Source of the DNA: Leifsonia sp. 466MF
GTDB lineage: Bacteria; Actinomycetota; Actinomycetes; Actinomycetales; Microbacteriaceae
DNA: 64,000 nucleotides
Assembly: GCF_900100265.1 (NCBI RefSeq)
Contig: NZ_LT629696.1
Coordinates: 3,596,001 to 3,660,000 of the forward strand
Reading direction: 5' to 3'
Below, piece by piece: positions 13,357 to 23,019 of this stretch. The notes beneath the pieces are model-generated. The model was not told where the DNA came from. It did not search any database and worked only from the letters and a program-made list of their open reading frames with translations. Made by a program: the position numbers and the translations under genes. Each line of letters starts with the position of its first letter. The first letter of the stretch is position 1.

Positions 13357-14541
13357 ATGAGTACCGACGACGTCGTCATCCTGTCCGCCGCCCGCACCCC
13401 GTTGGGGAAGATCAAGGGCGCGCTCGCCTCGCTGACCGCGGTGCAGTTGGGAACGATCGCCGTGAAGCAAGCCCTCGAGCGGTCGGGGATCGGAGCCGAG
13501 GCAGTCGACACGGTGCTCTTCGGCCAGGTGCTGCAGGCCGGCGCCGGACAGAACCCCGCGCGCCAGACGGCAATCGGTGCGGGGATCGGCTGGGACGTGC
13601 CGGCTACGACGATCAACAAGGTGTGCCTGTCGGGCCTCGCCGCCGTGATCGACGCCGCACGACTGATCCGCACCGGGGAGGCGACGGTGGTCGTGGCCGG
13701 AGGGCAGGAGTCGATGACGAACGCGCCTCACATCCTGCCCGGCTCACGGCTGGGCTGGAACTACGGGTCCATTCAGGCGCTCGACTCGGCCGCGCACGAC
13801 GGGCTCACGGATGCCTTCGACGGTATCTCGATGGGCGCCTCGACAGAGAGCTACACGGAGAAGCTCGGGCTGACGAGGGAGGCGCAGGACGACTTCGCAG
13901 CGCGATCGCATCAACGGGCGGGAGCGGCAGCCGACGCCGGAGTGTTCGACGACGAGATCGCGCCCGTCACCATCCCGCAGCGCAAGGGCGAGCCGCTCGT
14001 CGTGCGAACGGACGAGGGCGTCCGGCCGGATTCGACGACCGAGACGCTCTCGCGGCTGCGACCGAGCTTCGCGGAGGGCGGGACCCTTACCGCCGGCAAC
14101 TCCTCCCCTCTCAGCGACGGTGCCGCGGCGCTGGTGCTGACCAGCCGCGAGAACGCCGAGCGCCTCGGCCTTCCGTGGCTGGCGCTGGTCGGGGCGAGCG
14201 GGCAGGTCGCCGGCCCGGACAACTCGCTGCACTCGCAGCCGTCCCGCGCGATCGACGCCGCCCTCAAGCGGGCGAACTGGGACGTGTCGGAGCTCGACCT
14301 GGTCGAGATCAACGAAGCGTTTGCGGCCGTGGCGCTGCAGTCGATGGCCGACCTGGGGCTCGATCCGGAGAAAGTGAACCTGCACGGCGGCGCGATCGCG
14401 CTCGGACACCCGATCGGTGCGTCCGGCGCCCGGCTCGCCGGTCACGCGGCGCACGAGTTGGCTCGGCGTGGTTCCGGGCGAGCTGCGGTCGCTCTGTGCG
14501 GCGGTGGTGGGCAGGGAGACGCGCTGCTGCTCTATCGCTGA
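13357..14541 (+). CDS. Acetyl-CoA C-acetyltransferase (thiolase)
   Basis: 394 residues, the usual thiolase length. The nucleophilic cysteine is Cys90 in NKVCLSGL. The C-terminal catalytic motifs NEAFAAVAL, GGAIALGHPIGASGAR and CGGGGQG are intact. It condenses or cleaves acetyl-CoA/acetoacetyl-CoA; exact chain-length preference cannot be read. A Shine-Dalgarno (AAGGAG) precedes the ATG. It converges on prpC. Confidence 0.92.
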   Translation: MSTDDVVILSAARTPLGKIKGALASLTAVQLGTIAVKQALERSGIGAEAVDTVLFGQVLQAGAGQNPARQTAIGAGIGWDVPATTINKVCLSGLAAVIDAARLIRTGEATVVVAGGQESMTNAPHILPGSRLGWNYGSIQALDSAAHDGLTDAFDGISMGASTESYTEKLGLTREAQDDFAARSHQRAGAAADAGVFDDEIAPVTIPQRKGEPLVVRTDEGVRPDSTTETLSRLRPSFAEGGTLTAGNSSPLSDGAAALVLTSRENAERLGLPWLALVGASGQVAGPDNSLHSQPSRAIDAALKRANWDVSELDLVEINEAFAAVALQSMADLGLDPEKVNLHGGAIALGHPIGASGARLAGHAAHELARRGSGRAAVALCGGGGQGDALLLYR

Positions 14542-14588
14542 TCGGACGCTGCCGGAGACTGTTTGCACCCGGAGTGCCGGCCGGAGGG

Positions 14589-15716
14589 TCAGCGCTCCAG
14601 GTGACGCTCCGCCGGGCCGGTGTACTGCGACAGCGGCCGGATCAACGAGTTGGCGGCGTACTGCTCGAAGATGTGCGTCGTCCAGCCGGTGACCCGTGCC
14701 GCCGCGAACAGCGGAGTGAACGTCTCGGTGTCGAAGCCCATCAGGTTGTAGGCGGGACCGGACGGGTAGTCCAGGTTCGGCTTGATGTTCTTGCGCTCGC
14801 CCATCGCGCTCTCCAGAGCGTCGTACAGGTCGAGGAGGTCGCGACGGTCGTAGTGCTCCGCGAGGACCACCAGCGACGCACGCATCGTCGGGACGCGGGA
14901 GTCGCCGTTCTTGTACACGCGATGGCCGAAGCCCATGATCTTGCGCTTCTCGGCGAGAGCCGCGTCGAGCCACTCCTCTGCGCGGTCGGCGCTCTGGATC
15001 TCGTCGAAGGCGTGCATGACGGCCTCGTTCGCGCCGCCGTGGAGGGGGCCCTTCAACGCTCCGACGGCACCGGTCACTGCCGAGTAGACATCCGACAGCG
15101 TCGAAGCGATCACCCGAGCCGTGAAGGTCGACGCGTTGAACGAGTGCTCCGCATACAGGACGAGCGAGACGCGGAACGCGTCCACGACCACGTCGTCCGG
15201 CACCTCGCCGAACGTCATCCAGAGGAAATTGCGCGAGTAGTCGAGGTCGTCGCGAGGCTCCACCACATCGAGACCGCGGCGGCGGCGCTGGATGTAGGCA
15301 ACGATGGCGGGCAGCTGCGCGAACAGGTAGATGGCGCGGCCCTCGTTGAGTTCCGGGTCGAGGATGCTGTCGGGCTGCTGCAGCGTGGCGTCGAGGCCGC
15401 CCAGCTGGCTGACCGCGGTTCGCAGGGCGTCCATCGGGTGAGCCGACACCGGGATGTCATCCAGCGCGCGGCGCGTGCGGTCATCCAGTCGGCGCAGCGA
15501 CCGCTCCAGGGACTCGAAGGCGACCAGCTCATCCGCAGTCGGCAGTTCGCCATGCCACAGAAGGTAGGCGACCTCTTCGAACGAGCAGTGCTCGGCCAGC
15601 TCCTGGACCGGGTAGCCGCGATACAGCAGCGAGTTCGTCTGCGGGTTCACCGAAGAGATGGTCGTCGTGTCCACGACGACACCGGCGAGGCCCTTGTGGA
15701 TCTCGGGGTCGGTCAT
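14589..15716 (-). CDS. prpC: 2-methylcitrate synthase / citrate synthase
   Basis: 375 residues from the ATG at 15716, chosen because GAAGGAGC sits four bases upstream; a longer frame back to 15761 lacks this. It has the citrate-synthase signatures GALKGPLHGGANEAV and GFGHRVYKNGDSR, the latter with catalytic His. It condenses propionyl-CoA (and usually acetyl-CoA) with oxaloacetate. Linkage to prpB and prpD identifies it as the methylcitrate-cycle enzyme rather than the main TCA citrate synthase. Third gene of prpDBC. Confidence 0.92.
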   Translation of the reverse strand: MTDPEIHKGLAGVVVDTTTISSVNPQTNSLLYRGYPVQELAEHCSFEEVAYLLWHGELPTADELVAFESLERSLRRLDDRTRRALDDIPVSAHPMDALRTAVSQLGGLDATLQQPDSILDPELNEGRAIYLFAQLPAIVAYIQRRRRGLDVVEPRDDLDYSRNFLWMTFGEVPDDVVVDAFRVSLVLYAEHSFNASTFTARVIASTLSDVYSAVTGAVGALKGPLHGGANEAVMHAFDEIQSADRAEEWLDAALAEKRKIMGFGHRVYKNGDSRVPTMRASLVVLAEHYDRRDLLDLYDALESAMGERKNIKPNLDYPSGPAYNLMGFDTETFTPLFAAARVTGWTTHIFEQYAANSLIRPLSQYTGPAERHLER

Positions 15717-15773
15717 GTGAGCTCCTTCGCTGCTGACGGGATGGCCGCAGGTGAGCGGCATCGAGAGAGGGCG

Positions 15774-16673
15774 CTACTTCCGCACGTCGAAGTTGTACAC
15801 CGACGTGTCGAAGGCGTTGTAGCCCTCGTAGTCAATCAGGTCGTACAGATCGGCGCGATGCTGCATGTCGTCCAGCATCGGCTTCAACGTCCCCTCGCCG
15901 ACCAGTTGGTCGAGGCCACGCTCGGCGGCGCCCATCGCCAGGCGCAGAAGGGATACCGGCCAGATGACGATGTTCACGCCGACGTCACGCAACTGGTCGA
16001 CGGTGAACAGGTCGCTCTTTCCGAACTCGGTCATGTTCGCCAGCACCGGCACGTCCACGGCGGCACGGACGGCCTCGAACTCGGACAGATCAGCCATCGC
16101 CTCGGGGAACAAGGCGTCGGCGCCGGCATCGACCAAGGCCTTCGCGCGGTCGATCGCCGCGGCGAGACCCTCGACAGCACGAATGTCCGTCCGCGCCATG
16201 ATGAGGAGGTTGCCATCGCGCCGAGCATCCACGGAGGCCCGGATGCGCTTCAGAGCGGTGTCCTCATCCACCACCTGCTTGCCGTCGAGGTGACCGCACC
16301 GCTTGGGATTGACCTGATCCTCGATGTGCAGGCCGGCGACGCCGGCATCCTCCAACGCCTGAACCGTGCGGGCGACGTTCATCGGCTCGCCGAAACCGGT
16401 GTCCGCATCGACGAGCGCAGGCAGGTCCGTCATGCGCGTGATCTGCGCGGATCGGCTGGCGACCTCCGTCTGCGTGGTCAGGCCGATGTCCGGCAGGCCG
16501 AGGTCTGCGGAGAGGACGGCGCCCGAGATATAGACGCCCTCGAAGCCCTTGCGCTCGATCAGGCGCGCGCTCAACGGATTGAACGCCCCGGGCATGCGGA
16601 TCAGCTCACCCGACGCCAGCCGGGCTCGGAACGCTGCACGCTTCTCGTGCGCGGGAACCGACGAATACAGCAT
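15774..16673 (-). CDS. prpB: Methylisocitrate lyase
   Basis: 299 residues with the isocitrate lyase/PEP mutase-family metal site DADTGFGE and the PrpB-type catalytic loop PKRCGHLDGK carrying the active cysteine. It splits 2-methylisocitrate into pyruvate and succinate. The ATG directly abuts the prpD stop codon (TAAATG, no gap), indicating coupled translation. Confidence 0.94.
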   Translation of the reverse strand: MLYSSVPAHEKRAAFRARLASGELIRMPGAFNPLSARLIERKGFEGVYISGAVLSADLGLPDIGLTTQTEVASRSAQITRMTDLPALVDADTGFGEPMNVARTVQALEDAGVAGLHIEDQVNPKRCGHLDGKQVVDEDTALKRIRASVDARRDGNLLIMARTDIRAVEGLAAAIDRAKALVDAGADALFPEAMADLSEFEAVRAAVDVPVLANMTEFGKSDLFTVDQLRDVGVNIVIWPVSLLRLAMGAAERGLDQLVGEGTLKPMLDDMQHRADLYDLIDYEGYNAFDTSVYNFDVRK

Positions 16674-18245
16674 TTAGAAGAGTCCCTTCGGCGCGGGGGT
16701 CGCGGCCAGAAGTCCGGGACGCGCGGTGATGGTGAGGCCGGCCAGTTCGGAGGCGCTCAGTTCGGGCAGACGTTGGGCCAGCGCCAGGAATCGCTCGATC
16801 TCGTCCTGCTCCAGAACGTCGGCCGCGAGCATGCGGAACTTCGCGACGTAGTCCGCCCGGGCGAAGGGCCGAGCACCCAGCGGGTGAGCATCGGCCACGG
16901 CGATCTCGTCCTCGATGACCCGGCCGTCAGCCAGACGGATCACCACGCGACCACCGAAAGCCTTCTCCGAAGGGTCGGTGGAGTGGTAGCGGCGGGTCCA
17001 CTCCGGATCCTCCGATGTCGTCACCTTCCCCCACAGCTCGACGGTGTCCGGGCGAGCCGCACGCGACGGCAGGTACGACTCCACGTGGTGCCAGCCGCCG
17101 TCTTGAAGGGCAACCGTGAAGATGTACGGGATGCTGTGGTCGAGCGTCTCGCGCGATGCGGTCGGATCGTACTTCTGCGGGTCGTTCGCGCCCGAGCCGA
17201 TCACGTAATGCGTGTGGTGGGACGTATGGATGACGATGCTCTCCACACGAGACGGGTCGGCCACCTCCGGATGCTCGCGGTGCAGCTTCCTCGCGAGGTC
17301 GATCCAGGCCTGGGCCTGGTACTCAGCCGAATGCTCTTTGGTGTACGAGTCGAGGATCGCCCGCTTCGCCTCTCCTGCGTCCGGCAGAGGCACGTCGTAC
17401 GACGCGTCCGGACCGTCGAGCAGCCAGGCGATCACGCCGTCCTCGCCCTCGTAGATCGGGGTCGGGCTGGTCTCGCCACGCAGTGCCCTGTCGATCGCCT
17501 CGACCGCCATCTTGCCGGCGAAGGCGGGCGCGTGGGCCTTCCAACTGGAGATCTCGCCCTTGCGCGACTGACGTGTCGCCGTGGTCGTGTGCAGCGCCTG
17601 TCCGATCGCCTGGTAGATCGTCTCGGCCGGGAGGCGGAGCAGAGTGCCGATGCCCGCCGCGGCGGACGGTCCGAGGTGGGCGACGTGATCGATCTTGTGC
17701 CGGTGCAAGCTGATCGCCCGAGCGAGGTCGATCTGGATCTCGTAGCCCGTCGCGATGCCGCGGACGAGGTCCCGGCCAGTCAGCCCATAAGCCCGCCCGG
17801 CGTGCTGTGCGACCGCGGTGATCGGAGGGATGTTGTCACCGGGATGCGAGTACTCGGCGGCGAGGAACGTGTCGTGATAGTCCAGCTCCCGCACCGCGAC
17901 TCCGTTGGCCCAGGCCGCCCACTCCGGCGAGACGCGGACGGTCTGCTGCTCACCGAAGACGGTCGAGCCGTCCTGCGGGTGCTCCACCGACTCGGTGAGT
18001 TCCTCCAACTGGCGGGACGGGATCGGGTGCGCGAGAGCCTGCGACCGCGCCGAGACCACCGGCCGTCGGGTCAAGGACGCTGCGGCGACGGCTGCGTTGT
18101 CGATCACCCGGTTGATCACCATCTCGGTGACGTCCGCATCCACCTCCACCGGGTCGGTCGCGACCTGCGCGATCTTCCATGCGAGCTGGTCCTGACGGGC
18201 GAGGTTCTCCTCGCTGCTGTGCACACGAACGTTGTGGAGCTTCAC
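16674..18245 (-). CDS. prpD: 2-methylcitrate dehydratase
   Basis: 523 residues, MmgE/PrpD family, recognised from [18 protein letters not shown] and [15 protein letters not shown] segments. It dehydrates 2-methylcitrate to 2-methylaconitate in propionate breakdown. First gene of prpDBC. No PrpR-type regulator is next to the operon. The GTG start has no Shine-Dalgarno and follows a -10 box by six bases. Confidence 0.93.
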   Translation of the reverse strand: MKLHNVRVHSSEENLARQDQLAWKIAQVATDPVEVDADVTEMVINRVIDNAAVAAASLTRRPVVSARSQALAHPIPSRQLEELTESVEHPQDGSTVFGEQQTVRVSPEWAAWANGVAVRELDYHDTFLAAEYSHPGDNIPPITAVAQHAGRAYGLTGRDLVRGIATGYEIQIDLARAISLHRHKIDHVAHLGPSAAAGIGTLLRLPAETIYQAIGQALHTTTATRQSRKGEISSWKAHAPAFAGKMAVEAIDRALRGETSPTPIYEGEDGVIAWLLDGPDASYDVPLPDAGEAKRAILDSYTKEHSAEYQAQAWIDLARKLHREHPEVADPSRVESIVIHTSHHTHYVIGSGANDPQKYDPTASRETLDHSIPYIFTVALQDGGWHHVESYLPSRAARPDTVELWGKVTTSEDPEWTRRYHSTDPSEKAFGGRVVIRLADGRVIEDEIAVADAHPLGARPFARADYVAKFRMLAADVLEQDEIERFLALAQRLPELSASELAGLTITARPGLLAATPAPKGLF

Positions 18246-18251
18246 GTAACG

Positions 18252-18257
18252 AACCTA
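18252..18257 (-). promoter_or_regulatory. -10 box TAGGTT, prpDBC
   Basis: TAGGTT ends six bases before the prpD GTG. It shares a 31-bp intergenic space with the opposite-facing lysE-type promoter. Confidence 0.55.
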
Positions 18258-18264
18258 CCTCCCC

Positions 18265-18270
18265 TACGCT
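18265..18270 (+). promoter_or_regulatory. -10 box TACGCT, LysE-family gene
   Basis: TACGCT ends six bases before the ATG at 18277, only 7 bp from the opposing prpD -10 box. Confidence 0.55.
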
Positions 18271-18276
18271 CGGCTC

Positions 18277-18915
18277 ATGGTTCCCGGCCCATCGCTGCTC
18301 GCGTTCGCCCTCGCGTCGATCGCGCTCATCGTCATCCCCGGGCCGAGCGTGCTGTTCGTGATCGGGCGCTCTCTGGCGCTGGGACGGCTGGGCGGTCTGC
18401 TCAGCGTCGTGGGGAACGCCCTGGGAATGCTCCCGCTCGTGATCGCCGTGGCCCTGGGGATCGGCGCGGTCGTCGCGCAATCCCTGGTCCTGTTCACGAT
18501 CATCAAGTTCGCGGGTGCCGCCTACCTCGTCTACCTGGGCATCCAGGCGATCCGTCACCGGCGGCACACCGCGGTCACCCACGAGGCCGCTCCGCCCCGG
18601 CGATCCTGGATGCGCATCCTCGGCGAAGGATTCGTCGTCGGGCTGACGAATCCGAAGTCGCTCGTCTTCTTCGTCGCGGTGCTCCCGCAGTTCGTCGACT
18701 ATCGCGCGGGCGGGATCCCCCTGCAACTGTTCGAACTCGGGGTGATCTTCCTCGTGCTCGCGCTGATGTTCGACAGCGTGTGGGCGCTCGCCGCCGGCAC
18801 CGCCCGTCAGTGGTTCGGGCGCTCGCCCAAGCGCGTGGAACGGCTCGGAGCAACGGGAGGCGTCCTCATGATCGGCCTCGGCGGTGTGCTCGCCTTCACC
18901 GGCGTCAAGCACTGA
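18277..18915 (+). CDS. LysE-family translocator
   Basis: 212 residues with about six membrane helices and LysE/RhtB hallmarks: GPSVLFVIGRSLALGR in the first loop and GLTNPKSLVFFVAVLPQF in the middle. Family members export amino acids or related small metabolites; this substrate is unknown. Divergent from prpDBC, but no functional link can be read from sequence. Confidence 0.9.
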   Translation: MVPGPSLLAFALASIALIVIPGPSVLFVIGRSLALGRLGGLLSVVGNALGMLPLVIAVALGIGAVVAQSLVLFTIIKFAGAAYLVYLGIQAIRHRRHTAVTHEAAPPRRSWMRILGEGFVVGLTNPKSLVFFVAVLPQFVDYRAGGIPLQLFELGVIFLVLALMFDSVWALAAGTARQWFGRSPKRVERLGATGGVLMIGLGGVLAFTGVKH

Positions 18916-18921
18916 AAACGC

Positions 18922-18962
18922 AGCGTGCCGGCGCCAGCTCGAATCGCTGACGCCGGCACGCT
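18922..18962. terminator. Bidirectional terminator
   Basis: Twelve-bp perfect stem (AGCGTGCCGGCG / CGCCGGCACGCT), extended by CAGC/GCTG after one mismatch. It lies between the ends of the convergent LysE and PEBP-family genes. Confidence 0.8.
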
Positions 18963-18974
18963 CACGAACTCCGA

Positions 18975-19505
18975 TCAGATGTCCCCGGCGGTGGCGACGG
19001 GCGCGATCACCGCCCGGGCGAGCGTGTGGAAGTGCACGTTGAAGCCGAGAACGGCCGGCGTCGACTCGGGGTCGAGGTCCAGGTGCTCGACGTCCAAGGC
19101 GTGGACCACGATGTCGTAGCGGTGGGTTCCCGTCCCGGGAGGAGGTCCGGCACCCGTGAAGCTCTTCGACCGCATCTCGTTCGAGAGCATCGACGCGCCT
19201 GCAGGCAGGTTCGCTCCGCCCTCTGCGCCGGCGCCCGCCGGAAGCTCGGTGACGGAGGCAGGGATGTTGTAGACGGCCCAGTGCCAGAAACCCGAACCCG
19301 TGGGGGCATCCGGGTCGTGGATGGTCACCGCGAAACTCTTGGTCTCCGCAGGGAAGCCGCTCCACGAGAGCTGGGGCGAGACGTCGCCGCCGCCACTGCC
19401 CGCACCCCACTGGGCGCGAGACAGGGGACGTCCGTCGGCGACATCCTCACTGGACACGATGAAAAGGGGGACAGCGCCGAAGCGCTCCAGAGGATCGTTG
19501 GCCAT
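18975..19505 (-). CDS. YbhB/YbcL-family (PEBP-like) protein
   Basis: 176 residues. The two conserved phosphatidylethanolamine-binding-protein boxes are present: DPDAPTGSGFWHWAVYN and PPPGTGTHRYDIVVHALD. Bacterial members are cytoplasmic or secreted Raf-kinase-inhibitor-like proteins of unclear function. No signal peptide is seen. Starts at ATG 19505, with a leaderless-type promoter. Confidence 0.9.
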   Translation of the reverse strand: MANDPLERFGAVPLFIVSSEDVADGRPLSRAQWGAGSGGGDVSPQLSWSGFPAETKSFAVTIHDPDAPTGSGFWHWAVYNIPASVTELPAGAGAEGGANLPAGASMLSNEMRSKSFTGAGPPPGTGTHRYDIVVHALDVEHLDLDPESTPAVLGFNVHFHTLARAVIAPVATAGDI

Positions 19506-19511
19506 GCAGCC

Positions 19512-19517
19512 ACGCTA
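19512..19517 (-). promoter_or_regulatory. -10 box TAGCGT, PEBP-family gene
   Basis: Six bases from TAGCGT to the ATG at 19505. It lies over the 3' end of the neighbouring glycosyltransferase gene, so it is an internal promoter. Confidence 0.5.
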
Positions 19518-20294
19518 CGCCCGCGCGGCCGATTCCGTCTCCGCCGGCGACGGACGCCTGCGGAACCGTCGAGGCAGACCGGTCAGACCCCACAGAGTCA
19601 CTCGCAGCATCGCCTCCACCACGATGCCGCCACCCATCTTCGACGCGCCGCGTTCCCGCTCCACGAAGGTAATGGGCACCTCGACGATCCGCAGGCGCGC
19701 GTCGTAGGCGCGACGCGTCATGTCGATCTGGAAGCAGTAGCCCTGACTCTCGGTGCGGTCGAAATGCAGCCGCCGCAGCGCGTCCGCGGTGAACGCGCGG
19801 TAGCCGCCCGTTACATCCCGTATCGGCAGCCCGAGAGCCAGCCGCGAGTATGTGCTGCCCCCGCGGGAGATCAGGCGACGACGAGCCGGCCAGTTCACCA
19901 CGCCACCGCCGTCGACCCAGCGTGAGCCCAGGACGACATCGGCGCCTGTCGGCAGCTCAGGCGAGCGAACCGCGTCCAGAAGACGCGGCAGCTGCTCCGG
20001 CTGGTGCGAGCCATCGGCATCCATCTCCACCACGACTTCGTAGCCGGCGTCGAGCGCCCACTGCATCCCCGCTCGGTAGGCGGCCCCCAGGCCGTCCTTC
20101 CCGGTGCGGTGCAGGACGTGCACGCTGGCGTCGGTCGCGGCGAGCGCGTCCGCCAGCTCACCCGTGCCGTCCGGCGAGTTGTCGTCGACGATGAGCACGT
20201 CGGCGTCCGGCACGGACGCGCGCACCCGTCCGACGATCGAGCCGACGTTCTCTCGCTCGTCATAGGTCGGGATGATGACCAGGGTTCGCAACAA
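19515..20294 (-). CDS. Polyprenol monophosphomannose synthase-like glycosyltransferase
   Basis: 259 residues of GT-A family 2 fold: [30 protein letters not shown] and the metal-binding [12 protein letters not shown], then the family-typical DVTGGYRAF and QGYCFQIDM. Closest to dolichol-phosphate-mannose synthase/actinobacterial Ppm1, which transfers mannose from GDP-mannose to polyprenyl phosphate for cell-envelope glycans and glycoproteins. No fused acyltransferase is present. Start is TTG at 20294 or the adjacent TTG, after AAAGG. Confidence 0.88.
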   Translation of the reverse strand: MLRTLVIIPTYDERENVGSIVGRVRASVPDADVLIVDDNSPDGTGELADALAATDASVHVLHRTGKDGLGAAYRAGMQWALDAGYEVVVEMDADGSHQPEQLPRLLDAVRSPELPTGADVVLGSRWVDGGGVVNWPARRRLISRGGSTYSRLALGLPIRDVTGGYRAFTADALRRLHFDRTESQGYCFQIDMTRRAYDARLRIVEVPITFVERERGASKMGGGIVVEAMLRVTLWGLTGLPRRFRRRPSPAETESAARA

Positions 20295-20432
20295 CCCGCC
20301 TTTCTGTCAGGGGCACGCCCCGGAGGAACGCATTCGACCCTGTCCTACCAGTCTGAACGGCAGGCGAACGAGACTGCGGGCGTTCACAGCCTCCACGATC
20401 CTACGATCGGGTCCACTCCGGAACCGCTCGCC

Positions 20433-20438
20433 TACGAT
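20433..20438 (+). promoter_or_regulatory. -10 box TACGAT, trhO
   Basis: TACGAT is six bases before the GTG at 20445. This fixes that GTG as start, although the frame stays open for 440 bases upstream. Confidence 0.55.
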
Positions 20439-20444
20439 GAGGCG

Positions 20445-21332
20445 GTGGCCGTACCCAAGATCCTGCTCTTCTACGTCTTCGCGCCGCTCGCCGACCCGGA
20501 AGCCGTCCGGCTCTGGCAGCGGGAACTGTGCGAACGTCTGGGACTGCGGGGGCGCATCCTGCTCTCGCCGCACGGGATCAACGGGACACTGGGCGGCGAG
20601 CTCGACGCTCTCAAGCGCTACCTCCGAGTCACCAAGGAGTACGAGCCGTTCCGACGCCTCGACGCCAAATGGAGCGAGGGATCCGGCCTTGATGCGGACG
20701 GCGCGAGCATCGACTTTCCGCGCCTCTCGGTGAAGGTGCGTGACGAGATCGTCTCCTTCGGGGCGCCCGACGAGCTGGCGGTCGATGAGAACGGCGTGCT
20801 CGGCGGCGGCGAGCGCCTAGCCCCCGAACAACTGCACGCGCTCGCCGCGGAACGCGACGACCTCGTCTTCTTCGACGGCCGGAACCGCTTCGAAGCCGGG
20901 ATCGGCCGCTTCCGTGACGCGGTCGTACCCGATGTGGCCAACACGCGAGAGTTCGTCGCAGCGCTCGACAGCGGGGCCTACGACCACCTCAAGGACAAGG
21001 CCGTCGTCACCTACTGCACCGGCGGCATCCGCTGCGAAGTGCTGTCGTCGCTCATGCGCTCCCGCGGATTCCAGCAGGTCTACCAGCTCGAGGGCGGGAT
21101 CGCCCGCTACGGCGAGACGTACGGCGACGAGGGACTCTGGGAGGGTGCCCTCTACGTCTTCGACGGGCGCGGCTCGCTCACCTTCAGCGACCACGCCGCC
21201 ATCCTCGGGCGGTGCGTCACGTGCGGCGAGGCGACCAGCCGGATGCGGAACTGCTCCGACCCGGCCTGTCGCGAGCAGCTCGTGGTCTGCGACGACTGCG
21301 GGATCGCGACCTGCGAGGCCCACGCCGCCTGA
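20445..21332 (+). CDS. trhO: tRNA uridine(34) hydroxylase / rhodanese-related protein (UPF0176)
   Basis: 295 residues. An N-terminal UPF0176 domain begins [14 protein letters not shown] and contains [13 protein letters not shown] rhodanese domain follows with the catalytic cysteine in [14 protein letters not shown]. The C-terminus ends in a cysteine-rich segment (RCVTCGEAT...[21 protein letters not shown]) that may bind zinc. TrhO makes 5-hydroxyuridine at tRNA position 34 in other bacteria; that role is inferred here. Confidence 0.9.
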   Translation: MAVPKILLFYVFAPLADPEAVRLWQRELCERLGLRGRILLSPHGINGTLGGELDALKRYLRVTKEYEPFRRLDAKWSEGSGLDADGASIDFPRLSVKVRDEIVSFGAPDELAVDENGVLGGGERLAPEQLHALAAERDDLVFFDGRNRFEAGIGRFRDAVVPDVANTREFVAALDSGAYDHLKDKAVVTYCTGGIRCEVLSSLMRSRGFQQVYQLEGGIARYGETYGDEGLWEGALYVFDGRGSLTFSDHAAILGRCVTCGEATSRMRNCSDPACREQLVVCDDCGIATCEAHAA

Positions 21333-21423
21333 GCGACGGCGAAACCGTCCACATCGCCGAGGGCGAACGCGTTCTCCACCGACTCGCGGGAAACCTTGGC
21401 GGCCTCTCCGTGTTGCCGCCATC

Positions 21424-23019
21424 ATGAACAGCATGGATCCGGTCTCCACCATCGTCTGGATCGTGTCGTTCGTCGTCGTCACGGTCACGGTCACCGGCCT
21501 GTCCCGACGGGTCGGCTGGTCGGCCCCCGTCGTGCTCGTCTTCGTCGGAGCGGCCGCATCCTTCGTACCGGGCGTTCCGGAGGTGACACTGGAACCGGAG
21601 GTCGTCCTGCACGGCCTTCTCCCGCCCCTGCTCTTCGCGGCGGCGATCCAGACCTCGATCGTGGATGTGCGTGCCAGGCGCGACGGCATCCTGCTGCTGT
21701 CCGTCGGGCTGGTGGCGTTCACGGTCGTGGTGGTGGGATTCGCGACCTACCTGGTGGTCCCGGCCATCACTCTCGCGGCCGCGTTCGCCTTCGGTGCGGT
21801 GGTCGCGCCGACCGACACGGTGGCCGTACAGGCGGTCGCCGGCCGGGTGAAGCTCCCGCGGCGACTCGTCACCGTGCTGGAGGGCGAGAGCCTGCTCAAC
21901 GACGCCACGGCCCTCGTCGCGCTCAACGCCAGCATCGCGGCGATCGTCAGCGTGGTGAACCCGGTCGCCGTCGGCGTCGACTTCGTGCTCGCCGTCGTGG
22001 TCGGCATCGGTGTCGGACTCCTCGTGGGGCTCGTCCTCGCGGCGATCCGCAAGCAGTTGAGGTCGCCGGTGCTCGACACGTCGCTCGCGCTGGTGACGCC
22101 ATACCTCGCGTTCATTCCGGCCCAGCTGTTCCACGGTTCCGGCATTCTCGCGGTGGTCGTCGCCGGGCTGTACCTCGGTTACCGCTCCCCCACCATCCAA
22201 ACGGCGGAGGCTCGGATCGCGGAGACGATCAACTGGCGGACGGTCAGCTTCCTGCTCGAGAACGCCGTCTTCCTCTTCATCGGGCTCGAGCTGCGGTCGA
22301 TCCTCACGGCAGCCTTCACGTCGGGCATCACGGTCCCGCAGACGATCGTCATCAGCATCGTCGTGCTGCTGGCCATCTTCCTCGCGCGCTTCCTGTGGAT
22401 GATCGGCACGACCGCGCTCTACCGCTACGGTCCGCAGCGGCTACGGGAGCGCGGCTGGTCGTGGCCCACGGGCATCGCCGTCTCCTTCGCGGGTATCCGT
22501 GGTGTGGTGACGTTGGCCGCGGTGTTCCTCCTTCCGGAGGACACGCCGCATCGGGAGTTCCTGCAGTTCCTCGCGTTCGTCGTCGTGGTCGGCACGCTGC
22601 TCGAAGGTCTCGCGCTGCCCTGGGTGATCCGCAGGCTCAAGCTGCCGCCGCCTGACTTCGCGCAGGAGGCCAGCGAGATGCAACGGCTGCTCGCCGAGGC
22701 GCAGTCAGCAGGGCTCGAGCACCTGGAATCGCAGGTCACCGGCGACGAGGACGAACGGGTCATCCAGCGGTTGCGGATCAATGCGCTGTTCCTGTCCGAC
22801 GCCCTGGAGAACCCGTCGCCGGACGATCGCACCGACCTGCCGCTCGAGTACCGGCGCCTGCGCCGGACCATGATCACCGCCGAACGTCAGGCGGTGCTGG
22901 AGGCGCGGGCGGAAGGGCGCTACCAGGAGCCGGCGGTGCGGTCCGTGCTCGCCTTCCTCGATGCGGAGGAGTCCGCGCTCAAGGCGGGCGGAGCCGACGG
23001 GAAGAAGCCGCTCATGTGA
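21424..23019 (+). CDS. Na+/H+ antiporter, CPA1 family
   Basis: 531 residues. About 12 membrane helices are followed by a cytoplasmic tail of about 130 residues. CPA1 ion-site motifs APTDTVAVQAV and EGESLLNDATALVALN (with the essential NDA aspartate) and the later GIRGVVTLAAVFLLP segment are all present. It exchanges Na+ (possibly K+) for protons in pH and salt homeostasis. ATG 21424 is the likely start, with another ATG at 21433. The 3' end overlaps the opposite-strand gene by 8 bp. Confidence 0.92.
   Translation: MNSMDPVSTIVWIVSFVVVTVTVTGLSRRVGWSAPVVLVFVGAAASFVPGVPEVTLEPEVVLHGLLPPLLFAAAIQTSIVDVRARRDGILLLSVGLVAFTVVVVGFATYLVVPAITLAAAFAFGAVVAPTDTVAVQAVAGRVKLPRRLVTVLEGESLLNDATALVALNASIAAIVSVVNPVAVGVDFVLAVVVGIGVGLLVGLVLAAIRKQLRSPVLDTSLALVTPYLAFIPAQLFHGSGILAVVVAGLYLGYRSPTIQTAEARIAETINWRTVSFLLENAVFLFIGLELRSILTAAFTSGITVPQTIVISIVVLLAIFLARFLWMIGTTALYRYGPQRLRERGWSWPTGIAVSFAGIRGVVTLAAVFLLPEDTPHREFLQFLAFVVVVGTLLEGLALPWVIRRLKLPPPDFAQEASEMQRLLAEAQSAGLEHLESQVTGDEDERVIQRLRINALFLSDALENPSPDDRTDLPLEYRRLRRTMITAERQAVLEARAEGRYQEPAVRSVLAFLDAEESALKAGGADGKKPLM

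Noticed and set aside
11295..18950. A 2,551-codon open frame on the plus strand
   Set aside because: It is the shadow of aspS, prpC, prpB and prpD on the other strand and of the thiolase in another frame. Its translation is Arg/Asp/Val-rich nonsense with no domain.
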